A stretch of 28,619 nt of DNA from Branchiostoma floridae (GCF_000003815.2 NC_049985.1:17785758-17814376); one strand, 5' to 3'; positions 1 through 12,889 are shown, numbered from the stretch's first letter. Numbers and translations: made by a program. The notes: a model not told the origin generated them from the sequence alone.

Positions 1-640
1 AGGTAAAGGTACATTGGGATAACATAACATTTGTGTCCAAAACATAAACCACATTACCACTATGTAAGGAATAACGGCTGGTATCCAAAACGCCTCCAAG
101 ACTCGTCTACATGATTCGTCGTCAAATACATGCTGGGTCAAGATACAACGTAGGTACATGAAATAACATAAACATTTGTGTTCGTCGTTCCACTAACCCA
201 CATACCCACTTTGTAAAGAATGACGGCTGGTATCTAAAACGTCCAAAACTCGTCTACATGATAATTCAAAGTTACAAGGTAGAGCTACATGAAATAAGAA
301 AACATTTGTGTCCGTTGTTTGAAAGAAACCACATTACCTCTATGTAAGGAATAACGGCTGGTATCTAAAACACGTCCAAGACTAGTCTACATGATACGTC
401 GTCGAATACATTCTGAATCAAAGTTACAAGGTAGAGGTACATGAAATAAGAAAACATTTGTGTCCGTTGTTGAAAGAAACCACATTACCACTATGTAAGG
501 AATAACGGCTGGTATCTAAAACACGTCCAAGACTCGTCTACATGATTCGTCATCAAATACATTCTGAGTCAAAGGTACAATATAGGTACATGAAATAACA
601 TAACATTTGTGTCCAAGTTGAAATAAACCACATTACCAAG
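1..640. repeat. tandem repeat, ~150-bp unit, about 4.3 copies
   Basis: The motif TATGTAAGGAATAACGGCTG and its variants begin at about 61, 210, 341 and 492, so the unit is 131-151 bp with small indels. Each unit also carries ACATTTGTGTCC, CCACATTACC and a CGTCTACATGAT block. A partial fifth unit fades out near 640. No open frame runs through it. The array is cut by the window start, so its true size is unknown. Confidence 0.85.
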
Positions 641-1793
641 AAAACAAAACTCTCCCCGATATTACAAAATACTGTGACGTCATAATAGTACTACTAATGC
701 GCCAATAACTCAATACTTTATCTGATAGAAAATGAAATGCAGAAGGTGCGTTATCGAGTATGTTGATGTATTAGACGTAGTTACAGGTATGACATAAATA
801 GTATCCGACCAACCTGTTCTCGTAATTACATATACATTTAGAGTAGAGTAGAGTAGATTTGTCTTCACTGTAACAAAAAACACAACAAGAAAGACTGTAC
901 ACACATATTAGAATGGGCACTCCAGGGAGGAAAATCCTGAAGTACCGGTATTGCGAAAGCATCAAATCTCCGTGTCCTGAGTGGAACATTTGAAAGTGCC
1001 AAGGCGAAAGATGACAGCATACAGGTGGTCCGCAACTCGGTTCTCCCGTCCTTGAATGATCTTGACTGCACTACCTTCCAACCAGAATCGCACAAAGCCA
1101 CGATTATCCAGAGCTCCTTCGCGCAGGAGCCACTCTTTATATCTTGAACGTCCCGTGTTCAACACAAACTCACACGCCATACTGTCCCAGTTCATCAAAG
1201 GTAGAACCCTCCCGCGGTCGGGCCCAATTCCTTGCAGCGACAACAACCGTTAGCTTGTCAAGACATAATGATACATCCTACCGCCTGGCACTCAAGAATT
1301 CTCCGATGGTCAAGCTATCACATCCATCCAGACATGTCTCGGTTGACACAAGTCTACATGCTAGAAGGCAATTCGTCCGGGTGTAATGTGGTGCTCGCTT
1401 CACCGTCACATAAGTATCAGCCATACTGATCATGGTACTACATTCTACATTAGAACTCGTCTAAGCACAATCCGGGCAACATGTAGTCTGGATAATCATA
1501 ATAAAATATAAGCGAAAGAAATGTGCCAACTACTAGGGCTCTAGAACTTAGTTACTTTGAAATAAAAGTATTCAAGTGGTCAGCATAATGACAGCTTAGT
1601 TATGATTCTAAATGGAACATCCTCAAGATGCTGATACAATTCTGTTTTCACAATAATAAACCAGCTAATTTCTAAGAATCTACTAGACGTCACTCGTCAT
1701 AGTCCCGCAAAAACTTTCTCCGTGCTAAGGTATAATCACAGAAGATCTCACCAGTACATGTGTGCCTTCAAAGTCATGTTCCCGCTCTTGGAC
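641..1793. other. no firmly supported gene; one unassigned minus-strand open frame (962-1246)
   Basis: The stretch downstream of the gag-like ORF (minus-strand sense) holds one open frame of about 94 codons at 1246-962. Its composition is gene-like (for example NWDSMACEF and VRFWLEG), but I do not recognise a domain. It could be a decayed continuation of the retroelement or an exon of another gene. No reverse transcriptase, RNase H or tyrosine recombinase signature is visible here, so the retroelement is incomplete in this window. Confidence 0.4.
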
Positions 1794-2985
<1,192 letters not shown>

Positions 2986-4899
2986 AAAGGCCGACATTTG
3001 CTTAAGAGCAAATACAGCATATTTCAGCCATACCCCTTCCCACGCAACATTGGACTGTTCCAAATCACCCCTGCGCAAAAATGGAACATCATATTAACAG
3101 TACATTATTCCCCAAAGGGGACTGGTATTGTGAATTGATTCCAGGTAAAAACAGAGCTTGCTTCTATTTTTCAGAAAATGACAATAATCACATTCCATTC
3201 AGAAAATTTTCATCATGACTGAAAATTGTTGAATGACTTCATGTAATGTCATTAACAATTTTCAGTACGATAACTTGGTGTAAGTTTTAAAAAAGTATAA
3301 GCTCCTTGTGATGTGGGTACATTTATTATTGCAGTGAACTTTTTTTATTCAAGTAGGGCAAACGATTTGATAATTATCAAGCAGGTGCAGGTACTGTAGG
3401 AGCGTTTGTTTTCTTCAAGCTGTAAAACTGTTAAACTGTTTTACTTTGTATGCAATCAGCCATCGAGCCTATTCTTATTTTAGTTTAACAACTTCCTGCC
3501 AGACCCGGAAGATACGATTGAACCTTGTTCGAGGATTTTATTTTCGTCTGTCTGGTCAGTCTGTTCATACCCTGGCGCTGAGAGTGTTTTATTGGGCTGA
3601 AACTCTGGCAGTTTAAAGTTACTTACAATTTAAATGTTCAAAGTTTATGTCAAACAACAACAGCACTAGGAAATGGGGCCACTATAGACAGGTGGTCACT
3701 ATAGAGAAAATGCTGATCTATTGACTAGGAGCCATACGTTACACATGATTTCAGTACACTGATCATTAATCATATAAACATTGCACAGGTAAGCCAATTG
3801 TTTAGATGTACAATTAAGTTCAAATAATTCTGAAGAGAAATATTGATGAGAAAATAATCATTCTCGCCACTGTCTAACTTATAATTACGTATCAAAACTA
3901 AACGCAGATTTTCTAACTAACGCATCTTTCGCCGACTTCATCAAAGGACCGCCGGCTACCAATCAAACACGGCTGTTGATTAGACTTAGAGTTTCAAACA
4001 GTCATGTGCTGTGTGCCAGTTGACAGCAAACTTCATGCTACGTGATGTTTTACATTGCTTGGACCTTCTTTCCTACAGCGGTGCTTCTACAAAATATTTA
4101 GTCTGTAACACTGAGTCCCACATGTTTTATAGAATAGAATTTGACTTGTTTGATTTGAAGTTTTTGCTGGGTATTTTTCTTGAAACATGTCCGTGGGAAT
4201 ATCAGCGAGGCGGCGACGTAGGGATATCAGACCGTCAACAAAAGTCGCACGGCGGCTAACGGCGCAGCGAAGATACTAGCGCTATAAATAAGCGCTTCAA
4301 CTAAGGATGGCAACCCGTACAATATTTTTGTATCTGTTGAGCTAAGTTAAGTTTGTTGTTTATGAGGTTTTAGTTGTCTTTGAAGCTTTGACCCGAAAAT
4401 ACCATCGCTAGCGTTTCAACTTCGGATAACAAGTTATAAGTACTGTTGAACTCAGTAACGTTAAAGTTTGTTTTTAGTTGCCTTTGACGGTTTGACCTGA
4501 AATAGTGTTACGCTAAACTCCTGAAGAGAAGTTAAGTGACTGCTGCGATTATCATAGATATGCCCCTAAGAACTGATACAATGTAAAGCCTTCTGAATAG
4601 TCTAAAATGCGAGAGCCTTGGGCGGGCTTCGCTCCCCCTGGCGGGAACACTGCTATATACGGGATCATGAGGCCCAGCTTATGAATATTAATTAGCCTTT
4701 GGCCTCCTCTTCGCTGATTGGCTAGGTCTTTGATTCAATTAACTCTCCGGCTGACGCGCACAGGTGTGGCTCTGTGCGGGGTCACGGAAGGTCGCGTCAG
4801 GAGGCCCAAAGAAAACAAATTTCCCCTCAGAAAAGTGCCAAAATTAATCATTTTAAAGTTGTTTATGTCAAACATTTTACTTGAATCTTGTTACCAAGT

Positions 4900-5560
4900 A
4901 TCTAATGCCTATCTATACCAAATTTCAGGTCATTTAATTCTAATACCAGGGTACAGGAGCCAAAAGTGTCCTTTTTTGGTCAAAAATTGGCCAAAAATCG
5001 CAAAAATAAGCATTTTGTTGCACTGTACACCAAAAGTGTTATTGAATTTATATGAAGGGATTATCAAGGCACATCTGTGTCAAATTTCAGCTCATTCGGT
5101 TGCAATACCAAGGTACAGGAGCCAAAAGTGTCCTTTTTTGGTCAAAAATTGGTCAAAAAATCGCAAAAATAAGCATTTTCTTGTAATGTACACCAAAAGT
5201 GTTATTGAATTTATATGAAGGAATTATCAAGGCACATCTCTGTCAAATTTCAGCTCATTTGGTTGTAATACCAGGGTACAGGGACCAAAAGTGTCCTTTT
5301 TTGGTAGAAAATTGGTCAAAAAATCGCAAAAATAAGCATTTTGTTGTACTGTACACCAAAAGTGTTATCGAATTTATATGGGGGCATTATTAAGGCACAT
5401 CTCTGTCAAATTTCAGCTCATTTGGTTGTAATACCAGGGTACAGGGGCCAAAATATACAGTTTTGGTCTAAAATTGACCAAAAAATCTCAATAAAATCAT
5501 TTTAGAGGCAGATATGAAAAAACTGAGAAAAAAGCATCAAGGTATTGGCCCATTCTACCC
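4900..5560 (+). repeat. tandem repeat, ~163-bp unit, four copies
   Basis: Starts of CAAAAGTGTCC or its variant fall at 4961, 5123, 5286 and 5449, so the spacing is 162-163 bp. Each unit has the order TTTCAGCTCATTTGGTTG, TACCAGGGTACAGG, CCTTTTTTGGT, AAAAATCGCAAAAATAAGC. Open frames here only reflect the repeat, and the array sits inside the inserted element. Confidence 0.9.
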
Positions 5561-5626
5561 CTGTGCCAAATTTCAGGTCATTCGGTCCAGGAACGGCGGA
5601 GATGAATCACTTTGAAGATTTGACAG

Positions 5627-5657
5627 GAGAAAGAAAGAAAGAAAGAAAGAAAGAAAC
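5627..5657 (+). repeat. (GAAA)n microsatellite
   Basis: About seven GAAA repeats lie directly after the last unique part of the inserted element and before its terminal hairpin. Confidence 0.9.
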
Positions 5658-5671
5658 ATTACGAATACAAT

Positions 5672-5703
5672 ATATTTCACCATACTATGTATGGCTGAAA
5701 TAT
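5672..5703 (+). repeat. terminal hairpin of the inserted element
   Basis: The left arm ATATTTCACCATAC (5672-5685) pairs with GTATGGCTGAAATAT (5689-5703) across a 3-nt loop, with one bulged base. The right arm is also the 3' subterminal repeat matching 3019-3033. Its position five bases from the inferred element end fits a replication-termination hairpin as in Helitron-type transposons; that role is inferred. Confidence 0.75.
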
Positions 5704-5708
5704 AATAA

Positions 5709-6299
5709 GGTATCCGAGAAGCAGTCATCAGGGATCTCGGCGGAGCGTTTGTACCTGCCGCTCTTCTCGTCCTGAGAACGCGATATCAGATCTGGAAAGT
5801 CCTTCAGAACTTGGTCAACCTCACGCACTAACTTCTTGGATGACTTCAGATTCTTCCCTGTACACCGCTGTGGGTCCTTTGATTCTGAGTACTCCCCGTC
5901 CCGGGCCCCTGTTGACGCGAACGTATGGCGGGAAACCATCGGCGGCTCGCTATAGCTACAATCCCCCTCGGCGGCCTGGTACTCACTAGCGGAATTCGGT
6001 GGCTGGAAGGTTCGCTCGACCGCAACGGGTTCGGTCCTGGGTCCAAGTGTATCTTCCGAGTCATCTGTAGTGGCAGAAGTCCACGCACTGCGCGCGATTT
6101 CACTTACTCTGCTGTGTTTCCGGAGCTTGCGAATCCTATCTTGCAGCTGGCGCTCGTTTCTCATTCGTGCAAAGTATTCCTCGTCTGTTTCCGCTCTCTC
6201 GTACACGCATTTGCCGGGGCCGCACGGACCAGGGTGGCCCTTCACTGGAAGGTGGCAAACGGAACACTTCCTGGACTGACGATGGGCATGATTCTCCAT
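5709..6299 (-). pseudogene. DIRS/Ngaro-like retrotransposon gag-like ORF, N-terminal part
   Basis: The Met at 6299 is chosen because a zinc-binding motif follows within about 10 residues: [20 protein letters not shown]. The open frame upstream of it (to 6521) reads as low-quality leader. After the motif comes a charged helical stretch ([16 protein letters not shown]), then an acidic/Ser-rich linker. The end, [13 protein letters not shown], is clearly related to [12 protein letters not shown] in 1794-2981. The frame is the same modulo 3 as that segment. Both belong to one ORF of about 592 codons, interrupted after the Asp-Thr codons at 5714-5709. Reading on into the insertion adds about ten foreign residues before a stop. 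The Cys/His motif resembles those opening many DIRS-like ORFs, so I read it as the N-terminus of that gag-like protein. Confidence 0.6.
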
Positions 6300-6529
6300 T
6301 CTGTCGAAAATTTCTGTCGAAAATTTCTGGCGAAAATAAACTAAGTTCAGGGAAGATACATCACAGACGTCCAAACTCCCCCGCGGACAGGGACCAAAAG
6401 AGAGAGAACAGAAAATCACGTGATGAAAACGAATCACATGACCCAGACCAGAGGGCCGAACCAAGTCTTTTATTGGTTGACAATTACTCGAAATCTCCCG
6501 ATGGGAGAATTTCTCCCACATTAGGTTGA

Positions 6530-7820
6530 TTTTCTGAAACTGGCTGTATGAATACTAACATGAGGAGCCAATAAAAATGGCTGGAAGTCTAAACCTACCC
6601 CGTCACGGTTCTGTGAGGGTTCGTATGTTCTGATGTAACTTTTGATTCACTCCTGACGTCACCAAACTTCTGACGTTCGGAACGTTAGAGCAGTGAATCA
6701 GACATCTGATGAAGGTCGCGAAATCGACTATAAATCCTTGGTGAGTATTTCCCGTGTGTTGGAACCAAGCTCAAAACTTCGTAACTAGGGATTCTACAAA
6801 GAACTCAGTCGATTCTTCATTCGAAGGCAATATTAACATTTGTTAAAGAGTTCGGTTGTTGTTATTTTGCATGTAGAATAAGTGCTTCACTAGCTATACC
6901 TTAAGAGCCTTAGATTAGTCTTACTGATATGGTTGCGTTGATTGTCTGAAGCTCGCTGTTTCAATATTTATGTTAAAAATGGAGGTCGTTTACTCGTTTT
7001 GTTTTTCATGGCGCCGTTGCGACCAGATAACTTACATCATGTACTCTGTTATATATTTCGAGCATCATATTTTAGATAAAAAAGATCAGCAAACAAGAAT
7101 AACATTCACTGGTGGAGCGGCAATATGGGCATGTTTGGTTCGTTTAGCGGATATTGTTTCAGCTCAAATCAAATTGGTGTAACTGACCCATAACAGAGAC
7201 GCTGAGGTGGCAAAAGCTGGTCGGGAACATGTCCTATTCCCAGTTTTATGTAAGTTCGAGTAAAATACACTTTCCAATGATTGGGACCTGTCAGAGGATT
7301 GATCCTACGGATAGTTTCTTCGGTTTAAAAAGTTATTTGGAAGTTACGTAGCTGTTACAATGACATGTTACAAATGTAGACAGGGTATTTTTCAGTGATA
7401 TTTTGGCACCTTCCAGCCGCTTGAGTAAAATGAAATACTTTTGACCAGGTAATTTCTGAAAATGCACTTACCTTCTGTTCCTCTAAACTTACCTCTCAAG
7501 TTAGACAGAATATCTTCATGATCAGTTGCCACTTTCTGGGTAAGGCCGTCACGACGGGCTGTCCGGAGACTTCTTGTTGCAGTTGTGCCTCCTCCCAGAT
7601 GCGAGCTCGGTGTGGCCGTTTCGCAACGGAATGGAGAAAACAATGTTTAATTAGTCTAGCTTAGGTGGGCGTGTTGATTGCCTGAAGCTGACGTCACGGT
7701 GGCTGCTTGAATGAACCTTACAAAGGTGACATCTGCAGAGCGTCTCTTACAAAGGAGCAATAAATAATAGTTACATGTATGTCATCTTCCGTATCGTTTT
7801 CAAACTCATATTTCCTAACA
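6530..7820. repeat. dispersed low-copy repeat, copy 1 of 3
   Basis: Shares ordered blocks with copies at 8340-10085 and 12890-14670. These are AGTGCTTCACTAGC, GATTAGTCTTACTGATATGG, TTGATTGTCTGAAGCT and GTTTACTCGTTTTG. Later come CTTACCTTC plus CAGAATATCTTC, GTGGGCGTGTTGATTG with GCTGACGTCAC, and CAAACTCATATTT. A short minus-strand frame (7643-7392) ending in a donor-like GGTAAGTG is present here. Its equivalent in copy 3 is broken by stops, so I do not call a gene. Confidence 0.75.
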
Positions 7821-8339
7821 TTTTAGCAATCCATATTCTGTAGAAACTCTCGTCTTCATCGGCAAAACAGTGGAACTTCTTGATACCGTGCAAGTGGGGT
7901 ATTTTTTGTTGAATGTACACATAGACCTGGACTGTGGCTTTTTTTATCAAAAAATTCTATTTCTTAACTGCAGGATCGGCTTAACATCACGAAATGAAAT
8001 TCATGAAACAGTGGCGTATTTCGTATTCGGTGTACACATCTTGCGTCCAGGCTAGCGCTGTGTCTCAGTTAGACTAGAGTTTCTGACTGGTGTCGCGATG
8101 AGGGTATGGGAGAGAGGGGCTGTGACAGAATTGTAAAATTTGCTGTCATTCACATTTATCCTGTCCTGGGCCGCTATGAACAGTGCTGAGGCACTGAACG
8201 TCACTGAACAGTTTTCTTCATCGCTCCTTTTGCTTGAGCACGCAGAGGTTTCACAGCGTCAGCACCAGCTACCCGGGGCCTCAATTACTCACCTCACCTC
8301 ACCGGTCCCATAGCCTCACCGGCCGTAGGGGAAGCAATG
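7821..8339. other. intergenic, nothing recognised
   Basis: Unique AT-rich sequence between repeat copies 1 and 2. A short C-rich stretch at 8283-8335 has repeated CTCACC and CACCGG words. I see no coding signature on either strand. Confidence 0.4.
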
Positions 8340-8978
8340 CCATCAACAATTACTAGCTGTGACTAAACAGCCTCACAGTAGTCTTACCTATGTGGTCGTG
8401 TTGATTGTCTGAAGCTTTTTGAATATTCATTTTTACATGTACCATGGAGGTTGTTTACTCCTTTTTCCTTTCACTGATATTTTGAAGCAGACGCAGATAA
8501 GAAGACTAGCTATGCCATATTAATGTAATTCCTTGGTTCCCAGGTTTGCAGGATAACGATGGGTGGGTTGGTCGGTACTATGTGAAATAGAAGTAAAGAC
8601 GAAAAAGGCATTCTACTATAAACCGGGAACATTTCTCAAGACCCAAAATTAACATTCTAGACTGGTTGGTATTTCGAGCATTACATTTTAGAATGGAATT
8701 GTATCAATAAATTGAACAACAGAAATAATTAGGAAGGCAAAAGTTTTCTTCATTGTCTGGGCAAATATGAGAGTTTAAAAAAATCAAATTGGTGTAACTG
8801 ACCCAATGACATCCTAGGGCTACAAACTGGTCGGGAACATGCCCTAACCCTGTTTTTAAGTACGACTTCCATGCAAGGAGCCCTTCCAATAATCAGGACA
8901 TGTGAAGGGTGTGATCTCATGGATGGTTTGGTAAGCTATCCGGAAGTAACGTTCATGTTACAGATCATGCATGAATAA

Positions 8979-9056
8979 ACCATTTGATTGATTAGTTGAT
9001 TGATTAGTTGATTGATTAATTGATTGATTAATTGATTGATTAATTGATTGATTGAC
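8979..9056 (+). repeat. (TTGATTGATTA)n-type microsatellite
   Basis: A run of TTGA/TTGATTAGTTGA/TTGATTAA words spans about 75 bp inside repeat copy 2. It is absent from the same place in copies 1 and 3. Confidence 0.9.
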
Positions 9057-9532
9057 AGGTGCAGCCATGATTTTTTCTCGGCGACGTTTTGGAAGCTTCC
9101 GTCTGCCTGGATTAGGGCATAATTAACTAGCTTCTTAAAGGTGATTAAGTTTCCGAAAATATACGTACCTTATCTTTCTCAAAACGTACTTCCCAAGCTG
9201 GTCAAAAAATCTGCAGTACCACTTTCTGTGTAAGGAGTGGATCTCTGTCTTCTTGTTGTGAGCTTGGTGACGCCGTTACGCAGTGTTTGATTAGTCTTAC
9301 TTACGTGGGCGTGTTGATTGTCTCACGCTGACGTCACAGTGACACGAAGGTGTTCAAATGAACATTTATCAACCAGTAATTGACTTATTGGAGAGAGGCT
9401 CTTAGAAAGTGCAATAAATGATAGCGATGACATCGTTCATATTCGTTCAAATCCGTACCTTTTGGGCCGTAGCGATCCATTATTCAGTACACCCTCTCCT
9501 CTTAACCATCAGAACAATGGCATGACTGAATA

Positions 9533-9601
9533 AGGATATAGGAGAATTCTTTTTACCCACCCAATAGGTAGTTGTGTAAAAAAGAATTCTCCCAATATCC
9601 T
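9533..9601. mobile_element. short MITE-like palindrome
   Basis: GGATATAGGAGAATTC at the left end is mirrored by GAATTCTCCCAATATCC at the right. The core contains TTTTTAC and the inverse GTGTAAAAAA. The same core motif and the following GGATGAAACTATT word occur with the elements at 11103-11665 and 16294-16440, so they are probably one family of non-autonomous DNA transposon. Confidence 0.6.
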
Positions 9602-10085
9602 TTGTTCTACTAACCCGGATGAAACTATTCTCGGAAATGACGTGACTGATAGTTAACATCAATACCTTACGAGCATTTTATGACTGCTGTCAGGAGTTTT
9701 TGTATTATTTTGTTGTATTGTTTTGCAATAACTGTTTTGCAATAATTGTTTTCGGATAGGCCGTGATTTGCGAGGTTATATGTCATCAAAAATACTCACA
9801 CTTTCATAAAAACTATTTAATGCTACTACTGGAAAAAAGGACAAAATAAATGTCCCCTTTCAAACACACTTTCGTAATAAACAAAAGGATTTTGTATTTC
9901 CGTATTGTTTTCCTTTCGACAAGCCCCTGACTTGCGGGCTTCTTGTGCCTCGTTGGGGCGCTTCTCTCTGTAAGTAGTAATTAGGAACTTTAATTAATTG
10001 AATACATTTTTATTGCCTGCAATATCTTAGCTTTTACTGCATGTTCAGGGATTCCATTCTCGGTGAAGGATTGGCACTTCAATAG

Positions 10086-11007
10086 AAGAAGTTCAACCCG
10101 ATGTGAGTGGATCAAACCTCGCAGTTCTGTCTGACGCGATTTTTACTTATGGAAATTGATCGATTACATAACTTACTTCATTTGTCATTCAGATCAGGTA
10201 TTAAAGAAGATCCCAGACACCAAGCTCTTCTTATTTACACTATGTTATACTTTATTTGATATGTTACATCACTCTTACTGTTCACATTTTGGTACAGAAT
10301 TTTCATCAGATCTCTCCTCATGCTCAACATATGACAAACCATGAACGACCGTCTATTTTGTTCTTGATACATTCTTCCTAGTAAATGTTGCAAAAATGAA
10401 CCTTTCTTCAACTTTTTGATGGATTATTTTCAAGTAGCTTGCATAAAGACACCGCTAGAATTCCTCAAACCCATTTGAATAATTATTCAAATGACCACAG
10501 CTACTCTAAGTCATGTAGCACACACGTGCAAAAATTGAATAAAAGAGCGATAAAGGAAAATATTGTAACAGTTGTTAATCCTGTCTCTAAGAGTCCAAAT
10601 CAGTCCTTTTGTCCGTCCTTAGCGGGAGGGGGAGTGGTCATTCTGTGCTGCTATTTGAAGCCAGGGTTTTTTCTCTATAACATAAATCTAAATATTAAAG
10701 AGTTTTGATGCTATGATCGTAAAGAATGTAAAGAGTTCATTTGCAATGATTTTGAGGAATGTTGCTATGAGCCGAGTCTAACAGATTTTCCCAGGATCCT
10801 GAAGAGCCCTGTTGCTATGATCTCAATAGTAATTCTTCCATGATCCTAAATAGTTCCGTTGCTAGGATCGTAAAGAGTTCTCTCGCTATGACCACCAGAG
10901 TTATCCAGACCAGACAAGGAACGGTGAAGATGGACTTCCAGAACTTTGTTCCGTGTTGTAACTTACCGCACTGTACAGTAATGTAATGAAATGTTACTGA
11001 CTTGCTA

Positions 11008-11009
<2 letters not shown>
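10086..11009. other. intergenic with weak ~45-bp repeats
   Basis: No gene is supported. Between about 10705 and 10900 the phrase GTTGCTATGATC followed by TAAAGAGTTC-like text recurs four or five times at 40-55 bp spacing, an old degraded tandem array. The open frame at 10439-10708 has no recognisable features. Confidence 0.4.

Positions 11010-11010
<1 letters not shown>

Positions 11011-11060
<50 letters not shown>
11011..11060 (+). repeat. (AT)n microsatellite
   Basis: Twenty-five uninterrupted AT dinucleotides. Confidence 0.97.
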
Positions 11061-11063
<3 letters not shown>

Positions 11064-11102
11064 CGCTCTACAGTATATCCACAAAACTCACCAACAATAT
11101 CA

Positions 11103-11665
11103 CTATATCCGTGAAAAGTTTCATCAGGTTGGTACGTCACTGAATAAAGAGACTCTTTTTACACAACCATTGATTTATTCATACCGACGTTTCGGTGACC
11201 GTCTGTCACCTTCTTCAGGGCAATTCTGACTGGGACATAGACTGGGATGTGGCCAAGGTAATAGACAGGGGGGGACAATAGATGCAACCGCTGAATAAAG
11301 GAGGCTGTTTGGATCAGAAAATCTACTTCAGTCATGAACAGAGGGGGGGGGGGTACAGACTCAGTCATGTGTGGGACGGTATTCTTAAGAAGTAGACGAT
11401 CCTTTCACTGTTAATTGACAACTGTTATGTATGGATGTTTTACACGCTTTTGCGTTTGGGACCGCATTGTAAATAATTCCATAAAACTGACTGTACATAT
11501 GTAAATACTTTACGTTCTGTGACCGCATCTGAACTGTGAGCAGCGACACATGTCCTGCAGTACAATGTGAACCAGTCAGAATTGCCCTGAAGAAGGTGAC
11601 AGACGGTCACCAAAACGTCGGTATGAATAAATCAATGGTTGTGTAAAAAGAGTCCCTTTATTCAT
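11103..11665. mobile_element. MITE with 92-bp inverted repeats
   Basis: Positions 11142-11233 and 11572-11663 are inverted copies of each other over 92 bp with two mismatches. The arms include TTTTTACACAACC and ACCGACGTTT. The word ACAATATCA flanks it at 11094-11102 and 11666-11674, a candidate 9-bp target duplication. About 40 bp on the left (11103-11141) contain TTTCATCAGGTTGG, which also borders the related elements at 9533 and 16294. It splits a segment that is continuous at 22980-23165. There is no transposase gene, so it is non-autonomous. Confidence 0.8.
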
Positions 11666-11855
11666 ACAATATCATTATAACTACACTGCCCAATCGGTAG
11701 TGTCTGCTACAAAACCTAGTCGAAAATCAGCTACATAGTAAACAATAATGATAAGAAGTAAAACATAGGAAAGCAACTTAAATGTTTAGAATGTCACACA
11801 GCTTTAGACCCTCACTCCACATGTACAGTGTGCTAAGAGCTATCATTTAAAAGAA
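11666..11855 (-). repeat. relic of the LRR receptor 3' flank (matches 23000-23165)
   Basis: GTAGTGTCTGCTACAAAAC, GAAAATCAGCTACATAGTAAA and ACAGTGTGCTAAGAGCTAT align in order with the sequence downstream of the full LRR gene. The left end of the match continues at about 11073-11093 (TATATCCACAAAACTCAC) beyond the MITE. It lies on the 3' side of the truncated LRR start at 11945-12052, in the same order and strand as the full gene. Confidence 0.7.
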
Positions 11856-11944
11856 ATTATTTAATTTTCATTAGAAAACCTTTTAGCCCTTATGGGCTAA
11901 TCTTCCAAGGTTCAAAACAATCAACATGACTATACAGTTTGATT

Positions 11945-12052
11945 TCATTTACAGTTTGATGACGGTGCGCAGCTGCAGCCGGCTTCCGGCATGTTGGGCT
12001 CCTTCAGGATGATGAGAAGGAACATCAGCAGGTGTCGCAGCTTTCTTCCCAT
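11945..12052 (-). pseudogene. truncated LRR receptor gene (signal-peptide end only)
   Basis: From the ATG at 12052 the first 21 residues (MGRKLRHLLMFLLIILKEPNM) equal those of the LRR gene starting at 26442. The next few are diverged and shortened (PEAGCSCAPSSNCK), and a TGA follows where the intact gene continues CKCLNNQG. Upstream, TGAGCAAAAC precedes both starts. Downstream, the 3' flank of the full gene is recognisable at 11666-11855. All LRRs, the membrane span and the repeat tail are therefore missing from this copy. It could at most encode a 35-residue secreted peptide; I regard it as an internally deleted duplicate. Confidence 0.8.
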
Positions 12053-12059
12053 GGTGCCC

Positions 12060-12769
12060 GCTTAGCTGAGCAAAACTTACAATAAGTGGACAGTTTCAAA
12101 TCTGCAACACTGTTTGCTTGTGCAACAATGCTCTTTGTATCAATATCGTTGCTTTAATTGTGGGAGTTATTAGTCACATTGAAGGCAACCTTTCTTTTAC
12201 AGTTTTTCATTGTCATTGAATATCGTGTATTTATTAATTTGAGAGGGTATGACCTACGATCCACAAATCATACTTCATGGCAATGCGTCCATTGCTTCTT
12301 GAGTTGCTAACCCAGAAACACACCTCCAAAAACAAAACCGAAAATGCAAAGTGATACATGTACATAAAGTGATGACTAACGCTTTACTACCGTTATATAT
12401 GATTATAGTTATCGCCTAAAAGTTAGCCTAAAAAGCAAAAGGTAATGGTGGTAAACTATATTGGACAACTAACAGAATTATCATTATTATCATACAACCA
12501 AAATTATAGTCTAACTACCATTGTGTTTGCACATGCGAATTTATTGTTAGTACTCATAACTATGTTGCTGCTACATTATGTTATGCTGTCCATGTTTTCT
12601 GTTTGCAATTGTTTCTCCTGGAAGAGGAGCTGTTCCATCTACATGCGGCAGCTAAAGGAGTTGACAAACCAACAAACAACCAAACAATATCAACATTTGA
12701 AAGAGAGCGCGCTATGATGCTTACTTCATTACCTGTTCCAAAATGGAGTGCCTTAGATAAGTGTTCTGG
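12060..12769. other. intergenic, nothing recognised
   Basis: AT-rich sequence upstream of the LRR relic. Short frames here, such as 12445-12717, are hydrophobic by chance composition and match nothing I know. Confidence 0.4.
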
Positions 12770-12813
12770 CACAAACTAAACTTTATCTAGCTTAAAATGA
12801 AGTTTAGTTTGTG
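12770..12813. repeat. 14-bp inverted repeat (hairpin)
   Basis: CACAAACTAAACTT (12770-12783) is exactly inverted at 12800-12813 with a 16-nt loop. It could be a MITE remnant or a structured RNA end; nothing further can be said. Confidence 0.75.
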
Positions 12814-12889
12814 TCATAATGTAGTTTACCAACACAGATTGATTCACGTCCTTGCTAAGTTAGATTGGTGTTACTGATGTGCTTGTACC

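Larger units (their letters stand above)
8340..10085. repeat. dispersed low-copy repeat, copy 2 of 3
   Basis: Matches copy 3 in order, from GTCTTACCTATGTGGTCGTG through GCAGCCATGATTTTTTCTC and GTCTTACTTACGTGGGCGTG. The match continues to the far block (GTATTGTTTTCCTTTCG, GGGGCGCTTCTC, CTTTTACTGCATGTTC) near 9895-10055. A TTGATTGATTAG microsatellite and a MITE-like palindrome have been added inside this copy. Confidence 0.75.

Noticed and set aside
962-1246. Minus-strand frame as reverse transcriptase or recombinase
   Set aside because: No YxDD, RNase H or R-H-R-Y signature could be found; kept only as an unassigned frame.
4718-5393. Plus-strand frames over the ~163-bp repeats as a repeat protein
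   Set aside because: The apparent protein repeat follows from the DNA tandem array; the unit of 162-163 bp does not keep one frame.
7392-7643. Minus-strand exon with donor-like GGTAAGTG in repeat copy 1
   Set aside because: No ATG start; the same segment in copy 3 has stop codons and copy 2 has frame-breaking indels.
11011-11060. Origin-like AT tract
   Set aside because: A pure AT microsatellite; nothing around it supports a replication role.
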